Positions 36,287 through 48,154 of a stretch of 64,000 bases of DNA are shown piece after piece. Each line of letters starts with the position of its first letter. Within the stretch, counting starts at the first letter, position 1. Under the pieces are notes generated by a model. That model ran no database searches. It had not been told where the DNA came from and saw only the letters and a program-made list of their open reading frames with translations. Location of the stretch: positions 1 to 64,000 of the forward strand of contig QANT01001752.1 of the NCBI GenBank assembly GCA_003254885.1. The letters run 5' to 3'. The stretch is from Purshia tridentata. Lineage: Eukaryota > Streptophyta > Magnoliopsida > Rosales > Rosaceae. Made by a program: the position numbers and the translations under genes.

Positions 36287-37576
36287 ATGTGTGCTGCTGT
36301 TGGTTCTATGGCTAATGTTAAGAAACACCGTCTAAAAGATGCGGTGGCTTTTCGCCGTTTCTTGTTATTGGTTTCAATCACATTGTTTGGGGTTTTCCTG
36401 CTTATTTTCCTCCTAAGGATTGATTCAAGTTCATATTCAGTCATACCGGCTTCAGATGATTTAAGTCAGGTATTGACAAGGAGACATATTAGACAAAAAC
36501 TTAGTCTTCCCAAGCAAAATGGATTGTCAATTCAGTTGGAAAAGAGAAATCAGATGCCCCCCAGAAACTTAGATCTATATCCAAGTCTAGGCAAGGATCA
36601 TATTACCATTGTTCTTTACGTGCACAACCGGCCCCAATATCTCAAAGTAGCTGTTGATAGTCTGTCTCGGGTTGTAGGAATAAATGAGACTTTGCTGATA
36701 GTTAGCCATGATGGGTACTTTGACGATATGAACAAGATTGTTGAAGGTATCAGATTTTGCCAAGTGAAACAGATATTTGCCCCTTACTCGCCGCATGTAT
36801 TTTTTAATAGTTTTCCAGGGGTCTCACCTACAGACTGTAAGGATAATGATGAAACGACAAAGAAACACTGTGACGGGGATCCTGATCAGTATGGACACCA
36901 CCGGTCTCCAAAGATAGTGTCACTAAAGCATCATTGGTGGTGGATGATGAACACTGTATGGGATGGATTGAATGAGACTCGGGGTCATACTGGTCATGTT
37001 CTTTTCATAGAGGAGGACCACTTTATTTTTCCCAATGCATATCGTAACTTACAGATACTCACGGTATTGAAGCCTCAGAAATGCCCTCATTGCTATGCCG
37101 CAAATTTAGCACCTTGTGATGTGAATGCAAGAGGAGAAGGTTGGGATACTTTGATTGCAGAGAGAATGGGAAATGTGGGTTATACATTTAATCGGACTGT
37201 TTGGAGGAAAATCCATGAAAAGACTAGAGAATTCTGTTTCTTTGATGATTATAATTGGGACATAACAATGTGGGCAACAGTCTATCCATCGTTTGGTCAT
37301 CCTGTTTACACATTACGAGGGCCTAGGACAAGTGCAGTACACTTCGGAAAGTGTGGTTTGCACCAGGGCCAGGGGGAGACGGCGTGCATTGATAACGGTG
37401 TGGTAAACTTTAAGGTGGAGGACGTAGACACGGTTGCAAACATCAACTCAGACTGGGATGTGCGAGTCTTTGAGAATCAGCCGGGGTATAAAGCTGGGTT
37501 CAAAGGTTGGGGAGGTTGGGGGGACAAGAGAGATCACCACTTGTGCTTGAATTTTGCTCAGATGTATCATTCATAG
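36287..37576 (+). CDS. MGAT2: Alpha-1,6-mannosyl-glycoprotein 2-beta-N-acetylglucosaminyltransferase (GnT-II, GT16)
   Basis: An intronless frame encodes 429 residues from the first ATG (MCAAVGS), or 422 from the ATG at 36308. The second start, MANVKKHR, resembles the Arabidopsis start and may be the true one. It is a type II Golgi protein: a short basic cytosolic tail, a signal anchor at about residues 25-44, a stem, then the GT16 catalytic domain. Recognisable pieces are IVLYVHNRPQYLKVAVDSL, YGHHRSPKIVSLKHHWWWM, the metal-binding acidic motif FIEEDHF (EED at 242-244) and the Cys-rich region around QKCPHCYAANLAPCD. It adds GlcNAc to the alpha-1,6 mannose arm after GnT-I and mannosidase II, allowing complex N-glycans. 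Size matches the family, and the catalytic domain shows no break. Confidence 0.94.
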   Translation: MCAAVGSMANVKKHRLKDAVAFRRFLLLVSITLFGVFLLIFLLRIDSSSYSVIPASDDLSQVLTRRHIRQKLSLPKQNGLSIQLEKRNQMPPRNLDLYPSLGKDHITIVLYVHNRPQYLKVAVDSLSRVVGINETLLIVSHDGYFDDMNKIVEGIRFCQVKQIFAPYSPHVFFNSFPGVSPTDCKDNDETTKKHCDGDPDQYGHHRSPKIVSLKHHWWWMMNTVWDGLNETRGHTGHVLFIEEDHFIFPNAYRNLQILTVLKPQKCPHCYAANLAPCDVNARGEGWDTLIAERMGNVGYTFNRTVWRKIHEKTREFCFFDDYNWDITMWATVYPSFGHPVYTLRGPRTSAVHFGKCGLHQGQGETACIDNGVVNFKVEDVDTVANINSDWDVRVFENQPGYKAGFKGWGGWGDKRDHHLCLNFAQMYHS

Positions 37577-40500
37577 ATAGACATTGCTTATTCAACATCT
37601 TATTTTTCAGTCTGTTGTAAGTTCTAACTGGTAAGATCTGGATTTTCTTTTTGTTGAGTGATTTGTCAATGGCATTAGCAGCTGTTAGATGCTTGTATTA
37701 TCTTACAGATGTTCACATGTGTTATTCCTCAAGAGAAATCATATTCTTCATATTTCTTCTGCTAATCTGCTTTGGTGATACTTTTAAGCATCTCATACAC
37801 TTAGCTCATGGGAGAAGAGTAGGTCAAGCATCTGGTTGTTTGATATTTTAGGACAATTCTCAATGTTGATTTGGTTTTCTTCTCAGTTTTGTTTTTTGGG
37901 TGGAGATTGTGTGTCACTGTGTGTGTGTGCAAACCTGGCTTCATTGTTCGCATTTGGAGGTGGAAACCATTGTGTTCTCCATCCAATCAAGGATTATATG
38001 CTTGCTTGCTTTACCAAGTAACAGGATTTCTGGTTCTCAATGGTAATTTGTCCAAGGCTTCACAGTGCAGAAAGAGTTTATAACAAAACCAAGAGTTGTA
38101 TGGTCGAACTGAGTTTATAATGTTCATCAAGCTCACACCCAAAAGTAGTTAATTTATTTGTCTTACAAATACGCTATTATAATGCAACACAATTCACTTC
38201 TTTCACATCAGAATAATGTTTGTCTCATAAATGCATTATACATGACAGCGGTATCCATTAACTTTGCAAGATGATGATATTCTAGTTATTATTATATTTA
38301 GTACTCTGACAATTACAATTTACAATGGTATTAAGACATAGATGATATTTAGTTATTATATTTGGTACTTTTGAAATTATTCCAAAGTTGTACAATTAAG
38401 CCATAGAAACATTTGATGTACATAAATCATTGATCAAACTTACAAGGGTATACTGGCCAAAAATAAAAACTTACGAGGGTATTAATTAGGTAATGGACCT
38501 AATCCAAAAGGAAAAACTCAACCTACATTTGAGTTTTGACGTGAAAAAAAAATAAAAAAATTGACCATAGATCAGTGGCTTTTAAACTATTTGATGCAGT
38601 CAAAATAAGCACACTTACAAAATTATTAAGTGTAAGGTAAGACCACTTTGCGATGTAATTAATTTAGTAAATTTAAAATATGTATATAATTATTAATATT
38701 TAAAACATGCCTATGCAAAAGGAGGATACATGCACCCTCCGAGTTGTCGATGACTTGTTTTTGACCTCCAGACTCACACAGCTTAATTGTTTATTTAAGT
38801 AAATTCAGAGTTATGAATCTTGAATTTTTTGTGCTTGTGATTAATTTATTAAAATCAAAATTCCTGTCTCTACCTCATTTATATAAAAATATCTGTGTTC
38901 CTTTTTGGTCTCTTTTGTTAAAAAAGAAAAATAACCCCACATCAAGAATATTCCTTTTAGTTAGCTGAAATCACGTGCACTTGCCATGCATATGGGCCCC
39001 CAGATCTACTACTAAACTTTCCAGAATGTTGGAGCATCTATTTGGCGTAGTCACATGACCCATATGGCTGACCCGGATGGACATGGCCCGTGGGTGGGTT
39101 TTCCCTTTTCCTGTTCCTATGATCCTCGGATTGGATATCACATCAATACCAAACTTCAAACTTTCAGGCTTCATTTCAGTTTCACCTACGCGAGGAACGA
39201 GGATCCTGCCCGCGAAATTCACCATGAATTTGAATGACTGTTTTACCCTTTACGTGGTTTACTCCCTTCAATTCAAAGCTGTCAAAACATACATGCCCAC
39301 AAGTGATATAAATTACAAAATAAATGAAATGGAAGGAAAATGATACCCCTTTATTTAATTGATTAATTAGCAATGGACCATCAATAGCTTCTTCTTTTTT
39401 TCTTTTTTCTTACATTTTTTTTATTATAAGAAAAGAGAAGAATTTGAATTTGCATGGCGTATATATAAGGACAGTTTTTAATTTAATATTATTTTTCCCA
39501 AAACGGATACATAAAATTTATTATTATCATGCATCGTTGTAATTTTGGAACTGCACATGCTTTTGAAATCATAAAAGTGTTATATCAGTAGCAGACAACT
39601 TTTCTTATAGATTAAATTAAACCTTCAATGCTATGACAAATTCCCTTTGGTACAGGTCACTTACAAAACTTACTCTCTACTCATAAAATTAGCTAACATA
39701 GTGTGAGAAAATTTAATTTAATTAGTCATCCTAATTAGAATTACTAATTTGTTTAATGGTTTCTAATTTGCAAAACCAAAGGACAAGTGGTGACATTTCC
39801 GATTGACTAATGTTTCGTGCTTCCATTCCATAATCATGATTTCTGAGCTAACAGTACCTAGTCAATATCTCTGTTTTCCAAGTCAAAAATTCCACCAATC
39901 ACCTAGATTACCTCACCGCAGCAGAAGTAACAAACCATGGTCCATGGCTGTTTCGAGTGTTTTCAGCTCACAAAACTAAAATGAAGATAATAGTAAAATT
40001 AAAATCATACTAAAAAATAAAAAATGAACAAGAACCCATGTTATAGATTCAGCCAGTGACTGGCTTATTTTATTCCTTTGTAACGTTGTGGCTTCTTGAT
40101 TCATGGTTGAGTCTGGAGTCTCAGAATCCAGTTGGTTGTCACGTGTCTCGCCGATCCATGCCTCGCAAAGTTTGATGGTTAGTCACTCCCATCCCTCTCC
40201 CACCGTCTTATCATATATAATATAGGCTTTTGGTTGTTGTTGTGTGGATTTAGTTTTTAATTTTTGGAATTCTGTGTACTGTCCTGGTTTGTGGATTAGA
40301 ACTTTGTGCACAGAGATAGGAGGGTCAACTTGTGGGTAAAAAGAAACAGCTTTTTGAACTCTCTGAAGAAGTCGGAGAAATTGAAGCAATATAATTGCTT
40401 TTGTGCAATGGGTATGTGAGAAACCTGTGGTCTTGTACTCTGAAGTTTGTGGGGTGTTTTTTTGGTTATCTGGGTTTTGTGAAGTGTACACAGACAGCTC

Positions 40501-40949
40501 AATTTGGAGATGTTCTAGGAGAATCTTTTTGTGATGACCCTTTTCTTGTATTGGTGGTCTTTTTGGCTGAGAATAAAATCATTAAGACTGTGAATTATAT
40601 ATTCTGTTTTTTTTTTTCTGTCAAGCTGAATGAAAAAGGGATTGCTTTTATGGCGTTCAAATGGTGGTCGGCTTCTCTCTTTTCCACTTTCATGATGATT
40701 TCTGGGTCCCGTAGATTCCAGTGACCAAGAGTAGGTAGATTTAGTAGAGTTTTGGATTTGATTTTAATTTAGTTTGATAAAATCTTACTTTTTCTTTCAG
40801 TTGGGACTCATAGTTTGTATTTCCATTTACGGGTGTTTGAATTTTGGTTATGTGGTATTTCATTATTTGGAGTACACGGCTTGGCTTGATTAAACTTAGC
40901 TAGTAGGTGAAGGAAGAAAGAATAATCGGAGCAAAAGGAGGGTTGAGAG
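37577..40949. other. Spacer between GnT-II and PHYC
   Basis: The left 500 bases are probably the GnT-II 3' UTR. The middle is AT-rich with no supportable gene. The overlapping small frames at 38971-39373 on both strands look like chance. Two CACGTG G-box cores occur, at 38972-38977 and 40140-40145. The last 800 bases probably hold the PHYC promoter and 5' leader, which may contain an intron. Confidence 0.5.
40140..40145. promoter_or_regulatory. G-box (CACGTG) upstream of PHYC
   Basis: CACGTG occurs about 805 bases before the PHYC ATG, the core bound by bHLH factors such as PIFs and by bZIPs such as HY5. The motif is directly visible; any role in PHYC expression is inference. Confidence 0.25.
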
Positions 40950-43900
40950 ATGTCATCAGTGTCTTTGAACAAGACGAATTGTTCTGGAAGTAGCTCTGCG
41001 CGATCAAAACGTGGGTCTCGTTTGGTTGCGCAGACGCCCGTTGATGCAAAGCTTGAAGTAGACTTCAGAGAATCTGAACGGTTTTTTGATTACTCAACTT
41101 CAATTGATTGCAATATTTCAAGTTCAACTAGCAATGTCCCCTCCGCCACTGTATCAGCCTACCTTCAAAATATGAAGAGAGGTAGACTAATTCAACCATT
41201 TGGTTGCATGATTGCCGTCGATGAGCAAAACTTCACTGTTATTGCCTACAGTGAAAATGCCCCAGAAATGTTGGACCTCGCTCCTCATGCTGTTCCAAGT
41301 ATTGAACAGCAAGAAGCTTTGACTTTTGGAACAGATGTCCGCACACTCTTTCGGTCCTCAGGGGCTGCTGCATTGCAGAAAGCAGCCTTTTTTGGAGAAG
41401 TTCATATCCTCAATCCCATATTGGTGAATTGTAAAACCTCGGGTAAGCCCTTTTATGCAATTCTGCATCGAGTTGATGCTGGCTTGGTAATAGATTTAGA
41501 ACCAGTAAGTCCAGCTGATGATCCGGTGACTGCTGCGGGGGCATTGAAATCTTATAAGCTTGCTGCCAAATCCATCTCAAGATTGCAGTCCTTGCCAAGT
41601 GGGGATATAACATTGTTATGTGATGTTATAGTCAAGGAAGTTAGTGATTTGACGGGTTATGATCGCATAATGGTGTATAAATTTCATGAAGATGAACATG
41701 GGGAAGTCGTCGCTGAGTGCCGTAGACCTGACTTGGAACCTTATTTGGGTTTGCATTACCCAGCCACTGATATACCACAGGCTTCAAGGTTCCTATTTAT
41801 GAAGAACAAGGTTAGGATGATATGTGATTGTTTGGCCCCTCCTGTTAAAGTACTCCAAGACAAAAAATTAGCTCAACCATTGAGTCTTTGTGGATCAACA
41901 TTGAGATCTCCTCATGATTGTCATGCACAGTATATGGCAAATATGGGTTCCATTGCATCCCTTGTGATGTCTGTGACAATCAATGACAATGATGATGAAA
42001 TGGAGAGTGATCAGCAGAAGGGAAGAAAATTGTGGGGTTTAGTGGTTTGCCATCACACAAGCCCTAAAGTTGTTCCCTTCCCTTCAAGGTATGCATGTGA
42101 GTTCTTGATTCAAGTTTTTGGTGTACAGATCAATAAAGAAGTGGAGTTGGCTGCTCAGTCTAGGGACAAACATATATTTCAAACACAAACTGTGCTTTGT
42201 GACATGCTACTTAGGGATGCCCCTGTAGGGATTGTTACTCAATCGCCTAATGTGATGGATCTTGTCAAGTGTGATGGAGCTGCATTATATTACAGGAAGA
42301 AATTTTGGTTGCTTGGGGTCACCCCGACAGAGTTACAAATTGGAGATATTGCTGAATGGCTTCTCCAGTACCATGGTGGGAGCACAGGCTTAAGTACTGA
42401 TAGCCTTATGGAGGCTGGCTATCCAGGTGCTTCAGCACTCGGCGATGAAGTTTGCGGAATGGCTGCCATTAGGATTACTTCAAAGGATTTCCTCTTTTGG
42501 TTTCGATCCCACTGCGCAAAGGAAATCAAGTGGGGTGGTGCAAAACATGATCCTGATGACAAGAATGATGGAAGAAAGATGCACCCTAGGTCATCATTCA
42601 AGGCTTTTCTGGAGGTAGGTAGGCGGCGAAGCTTACCATGGGAAGATGTTGAAATGGATGTCATCCATTCTTTACAGCTGATATTTAGAGAATCATTGCA
42701 AGACCAGATTGAGGATGATTCCAGAATGATTGTGAATGGTCCATTAGTTGACAACAAGATACAGAGAGTGGATGAGCTGCTTGTAGCCACAAATGAAATG
42801 GTTCGACTTATTGAGACAGCTGCAGTTCCCATTTTGGCTGTTGATGCCTCCGGTAATATAAATGGGTGGAATACTAAAACAGCTGAACTAACAGGATTGG
42901 CTGTTGAGCAAGCCATTGGTAAGCCATTAGTTGATATTGTTGGGGATGATTCAATTGAAGTGGTGAAGAACATTCTCTCATCTGCATGGCAAGGTGATGC
43001 TGCTATTTATCCTTTGGATCTAGCTTGTTAAATGCATGTTATTCCATTCTGAGTACTTTATAGTTTCTATATAGAAAATATTGACACTGGTCCTTACCCA
43101 CACCGACTCTTCTAATTGCTTCACATGAACTATATGATTACCCAATTAACTAACCCTAGATATATAATTAATCTCTGGAATTATAAATTACTTCTTCTGA
43201 CATTCTTTCCATTCCCATCTCATGCATCAGGTAAATGGAAATTATAGTTATACATCCTGTGCTTTTGTAACTAATAATTTACTAATTTTGTTATCATTCT
43301 ATTCATAGCCAATGTTATATATGTTTTAGATGTCCTTTTTTCTTTTATCCAACGTATGTGTTAACCTTGTTCATCTATTGGGTTTCATCACCGTTTCTCT
43401 TTTCTGCAACTTTTCCTTTGTTTGATTCTATTTTTTAATTATTATTGTGCTAGATCTCCATCTGATGTGATAGTGAAATGGCAGGTATAGAAAAGAAAAA
43501 TATTGAAATCAAATTGAAAACATTTGGCCATCAAGAAAATGACAGTCTTGTAATCTTGTTGGTTAATGCATGTTGTAGCCGAGATACAAAGGAAGATGTT
43601 GTTGGGGTTTGCTTTGTTTCCCAAGATCTTACAGGAGAAAAGTTAGTTAAAGACAAATATACCCGTTTGCTAGGTGATTATGTTGGAATAGTGAGGAGCC
43701 CATCTGCACTGATTCCTCCTATATTTATGACTGACGAGAATTGCCATTGCTTGGAATGGAATGCTGCTATGCAAAAATTGTCTGGTTTGAGGAGGGAAGA
43801 AGCAATTGATCGAATGCTGCTTGGGGAAGTTTTCACAGTCAGCAATTTTGGTTGTCGTGTTAAAGATCATAACACATTAACCAAGCTTAGGATTCTACTG

Positions 43901-46400
43901 AATGGGGTACTCGCAGGCCAGGATGCTTGTAAATTGGTTTTTGGGTTTTTTGATCAGCAGGGTCATTATGTTGAAGCACTGCTTTCTGCTAACAAGCGAA
44001 CTGATGCAGAAGGAAAGATAACTGGGGTTTTGTGCTTTTTACATGTGGCTAGTCCAGAACTTCAGTATGCTGTGCAGGTGCAGAGAATATCAGAGCAGGC
44101 TGCAGCTGATAGCCTTAAGAAACTTGCATTTATTCGTCAAGAAATTAAAAAGCCTCTAAGTGGGATTATGTTTATGCAAAATCTAATAGGCTCTTCTAAT
44201 TTAAGCAAAGACCAGAGGCAGCTACTTAAGAAGAGCACATTGTGTCAGGAACAATTGGCAAAGATTGTTGATGACACCGATATTGGAAGTATTGAGGAGT
44301 GGTATGTTCTTTTTGGATGGTAACAACCATTTCAATATTTTGGACTTGCAATAAAATAATTTCATGAATTCAGTTTTCAGTAAATTCTTGATGAAGTCTT
44401 ATATAGCACGCTAAATTCTCTAGTCTTGTGGTGTTAGCATATGCGCATATAGATGCAGGCATGCGGTCACATGTTGAAATTTCTTAAGTTGCACACCTAT
44501 TCCATGCGAATGGCCCAAATGCTTAAATAGCAAGAAAGTTTTACAAAAATAGTCTACAGGGTGTGGGGCAGGAGCAATTTTAGAGGTGATAGATGATGTG
44601 GTTTGATTTATTTGCTAATGAATGTTCGAAGTTTGGCACATGAGTTGGTCTATAACTAGTATTTTTTTATAGCATCATTTTATTTTAGAATAGGGGGAAT
44701 GATAAGATTGGAGGGTGTATTTTTCATTTGAGTTTAGATATGGCTATTTTCATGCTGGAGTGACCAAGCAGGATGGTAACTAAGTTGATATAGTTGTGAT
44801 TAGAATACAAATTACATCAAATATGAAGAGCAAGACTGTCTTGCCTAGACATACAAATGACTGAGAAAGTAAAGAGGGTGGATCACCACTATTGACCAGA
44901 TTTGATTTGTTTCAGCCTTATGCTCCCTACTATACTGATATGAGTTTTTTTAGATCTGTCAAAGGAATGTACCTCATGGTTCATTGAATAATTGCACTAC
45001 TCATATGTATTTAATTTTTATCATGGGCATTTATTTTTGTTGGACTGTTTTTCCTGAGGCCTACCTCCGTGAGGTTGCTGCTTGCCTTGTTATACAGTGA
45101 TGGACTGGTTGCACTTTTTGCTCTGTTAGATGTGTGCCTTTTTTTATTTTTCTTTTTTATAATCTAAAATAACTTTGTGAATCATGATTCTCTTTTTTTT
45201 TTTTGTTTTATATAGTTGTGCTGCTTGGTGTGGGTCATAATATTTTGGCCATTCTTGCTTTGTTCTATAAATTTTACATTGCATTTCCCTCCAAACAAAC
45301 TTTAATTTTTTGAGGATCTACTTGCAGCTACATGGAAATGAATTCTAGTGAATTTATTCTTGGTGAAGCTGTGGAAGTTGCAATAAATCAAGTTATGATT
45401 TTGAGTCGGGAACGATTGGTGCAGATCATCCATGATTCACCAGCTGAGGTGTCATCCATGCTCTTGTATGGAGACAATTTGAGGCTACAACAAGTTCTCT
45501 CAGATTTCTTAAATAAGGCACTCCTTTTCACCCCTGCATCTGAAGGATCATCTATTGTGCTCAGAGTAATTCCAACGAAGGAACGGATAGGGATGAAAAT
45601 ACACATTGTACATCTTGAGTTTCGGTAATTCTCATTTATGTGGATTTATTTCATGGCTGATATTTTGCTCAAATTTTATCAAACCTGCCATTTAACTACC
45701 TGAGTAATGTCAAGAAAAAAAAAATAGTAAAATGCTTGTTAGTATAACTAATGACATTATATGATTAAGATATGAAATAATTGTCGTCATTTTGAGTATG
45801 AAAAGTGTGTTCTTACCAACCCAAGATCAAGAATCAAACATTATGTTTGCCATGAATAAGAGTCTTAGCTCAGTACACAATAATTATGCCTGTGGCTTAT
45901 ATAGTTTGAGTATGAAATCAGCAGGTGCTTTCAACCTTTCACATAGATCATTATATATACTGGTCCAGGGATTAGCAATATGTATATGCGTATCATACCT
46001 ATGAAAATGTGAGAGAAGGATAATTTTGAATGTATAGGGAGCAATTAGGAGTTATTTCATGCACATGTTGAAAATACAGTAATGTCATTCTACATAATAC
46101 ACCACATGCATGCATCAGTTTTATTTTATTTTTTGAAAGAAATTTTCTAAAATAGAATGCTTAATTCAATTGTGTGGTTAACATTGCAGAATCACTCATC
46201 CAGCACCAGGAATCCCAGAAGATTTAATTCAAGAGATGTTTCACAATAGCCCTCATGTCTCCCGGGAAGGGCTTGGCCTACACATGAGCCAAAATCTGGT
46301 GAAAATCATGAATGGCACTGTACAATACCAGCGAGAAGCAGAGAGATCATCCTTTCTAATACTCATAGAATTTCCATTGGTTGGCCAGATTGACAGATGA
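40950..46400 (+). CDS. PHYC: Phytochrome C
   Basis: Four coding exons, 40950-42993, 43485-44301, 45328-45624 and 46190-46400, give 1122 residues with the conserved phytochrome gene layout of one large first exon. The order is a short Ser-rich N-terminus, PAS, GAF, PHY, two PAS repeats and a histidine-kinase-related domain. The chromophore-attachment Cys is residue 324, in [35 protein letters not shown] and the PHY tongue [10 protein letters not shown] are present. The kinase-related end lacks the canonical phospho-His H-box, as expected for plant phytochromes. Wording follows Arabidopsis PHYC rather than PHYA or PHYB, for example VSTYLQ/VSAYLQ, ILNPI and [20 protein letters not shown]. It is a red/far-red receptor that moves from cytosol to nucleus, usually as a heterodimer with type II phytochromes, affecting seedling growth and flowering. 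The frame is intact and of normal length. Confidence 0.96.
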
Positions 46401-47189
46401 ACACACCAATCTATGACATATTGCACATAGAGAGACAATACTCACTGCAGTTGACTCACAACGTCGACGTTTCCATAAATAAGTGCCTGTATCGGTCAGC
46501 CATGGACCAGGAATTGTTCAGAGGCTGGAAGGTACTGATTCTTTCATTGCTCAACTTGTAAAACTGGGATATTAGTTAGAGATTTTAGTGTGGGTAAAAA
46601 ATGTTGATAGCAAGGTCAATTCCAAGGTCCTTGAAAGAGAATACAGATCAATTTAAATTGATGACTTCCCAGCTTTATCGTTCTCTGATCACATCTACAA
46701 CCTTTTTCGTAAAATCATTCTTTGTAAGGTTTTTCCCTTTTCTCTTTCAAGTCTAGCTTTTGGAGATGTGCAGTTTGCCTGTTTGGGATGTTGAATAGGT
46801 CAGGTCAAGTCGGTTTGATGCTTGAAACTGAGTTTAACCGAAGTGTATATTCTAACCCTTTAAGCTATCAAAGAAGGATTCTTGTGCGCAGCTGATGATT
46901 ATGCAAAGCAACACAAATCATACAATGATGATCCCTTCCTATTGTAATGTCTGTTTTGGGACTCTTAGGTGAAACACAGTAGCTTTTATAGACACAACTC
47001 GTAGTCGTAGTGTGCAGTAACAAATTTTCAATCCAACTCAAATCATATGGAGACACTTATTCTTATCTTAAACACAAGAACAACAAAAATTATCGAGGAA
47101 ATACAATTATGCAACCACCACCCTTATTGCAACATTACAACATGCACCAGAACCCGCACCACAACAACATGAGATTGGCCTTGAAGGCC
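46401..47189. other. PHYC 3' region and spacer
   Basis: Probably the PHYC 3' UTR, followed by unannotated sequence. No gene seen. Confidence 0.5.
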
Positions 47190-47745
47190 CAACACACAAG
47201 AAGCATTAAGAGAAGGACAAAGCTCTGTGTCCCCTCCACCTCCTCTTGCCTCTTGGCTGCCTCTTAATGCCAAATTTCTTTGCAAACCATCCATGCTTCT
47301 TGGCAATTGTCCCCAGAAACAAGCCCAACTACCAGCCCGCTAACAAGTCCCGGCACAAACACCTACCAATCTCGTTCAACTTTAAACCCTGAGTCTTCAT
47401 CTTCTTCAAAGAGTGAAGATGGTGGCAGTCCTGAGTTCTCATAATCTTCACATTTCTTTGAAAAAGGCATTCCACAAAAATCTGGGTTTGCTAGGTACGA
47501 ATATTTTATCAAACGTTTGGAATTGCATCCCTAGAAATATTTGAAGAGAAAAAGGGACCTTCAAATATTTCAACTCAGCACCTGTGCCAAAAATGGCCAT
47601 CGAGTAATCATAATGGTAGACAATGCCGGTTGCAGAGCCGACCGTTTAAGTGTCTTGTAAATATGATCGCCCGTCTCGGTAATAATTAGTTCATAAAGTA
47701 CAGCAAAACTTGGTTAGATTACATATAATTTCAATCATATTTGTG
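47190..47745 (-). pseudogene. Collapsed LRR-RLP relic
   Basis: About 47215-47500 parallels the 3' end of the intact RLP next door (48165-48445). It matches the cytosolic tail, membrane segment and last extracellular residues, including the wording for CGKPxSKKCEDSE, with many changes. After a gap of about 300 bases relative to the gene, 47560-47642 matches the next coding piece (near 48770-48850). From about 47635 to 47745 it resembles the sequence upstream of the RLP start (near 51545-51710). So most of the LRR array has been deleted, and the 3' end now abuts 5' flank. It has the same orientation as its neighbour and is not functional. It probably arose by tandem duplication followed by internal deletion. 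Confidence 0.7.
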
Positions 47746-48154
47746 CACACCTAATCAATTAAACATTTTTTGGGTTTATAAGGGGGAGTTAACTTAGTTC
47801 CATCCTTTAGCCATCTCATCACCGGAGCTAAAAGCCTAAAACTCATATGTGATCTATTAAGGAGCAACAATAATAGACATTTTGATGGAGCACTCAAAGT
47901 CTTAAAAGAAATGTTTGAGAGATCTAATATTTTTCTTGATTCAGGCATCGATCTCAATTATCTGATTTAGATGGGACGAATAGAGCAAAAACTGAAGACA
48001 GTGTCAAACTTACATAGAACAAAATAGATTAAACAGAACCAAAAGAAAAAAACGAAACAACGCTCACAGACCAGAAAATAGAATGCTCACCTTTACAACT
48101 TGAAGTTGGCCTTCAAGTCCAAAAGACTTCCCTAGTAGCATGAAGCAGCATGAA
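47746..48154. other. Spacer between RLP relic and RLP gene
   Basis: No independent gene. The right end is probably the RLP 3' UTR. The minus-strand frame at 47751-47957 shows no family signature. Confidence 0.45.

Noticed and set aside
38971-39373. Overlapping frames of 60-88 codons on both strands
   Set aside because: No family wording and mutual overlap in several registers; likely chance in a slightly GC-richer patch.
42419-42973. 184-codon minus-strand frame inside PHYC exon 1
   Set aside because: Shadow of the PHYC coding sequence; no independent similarity.
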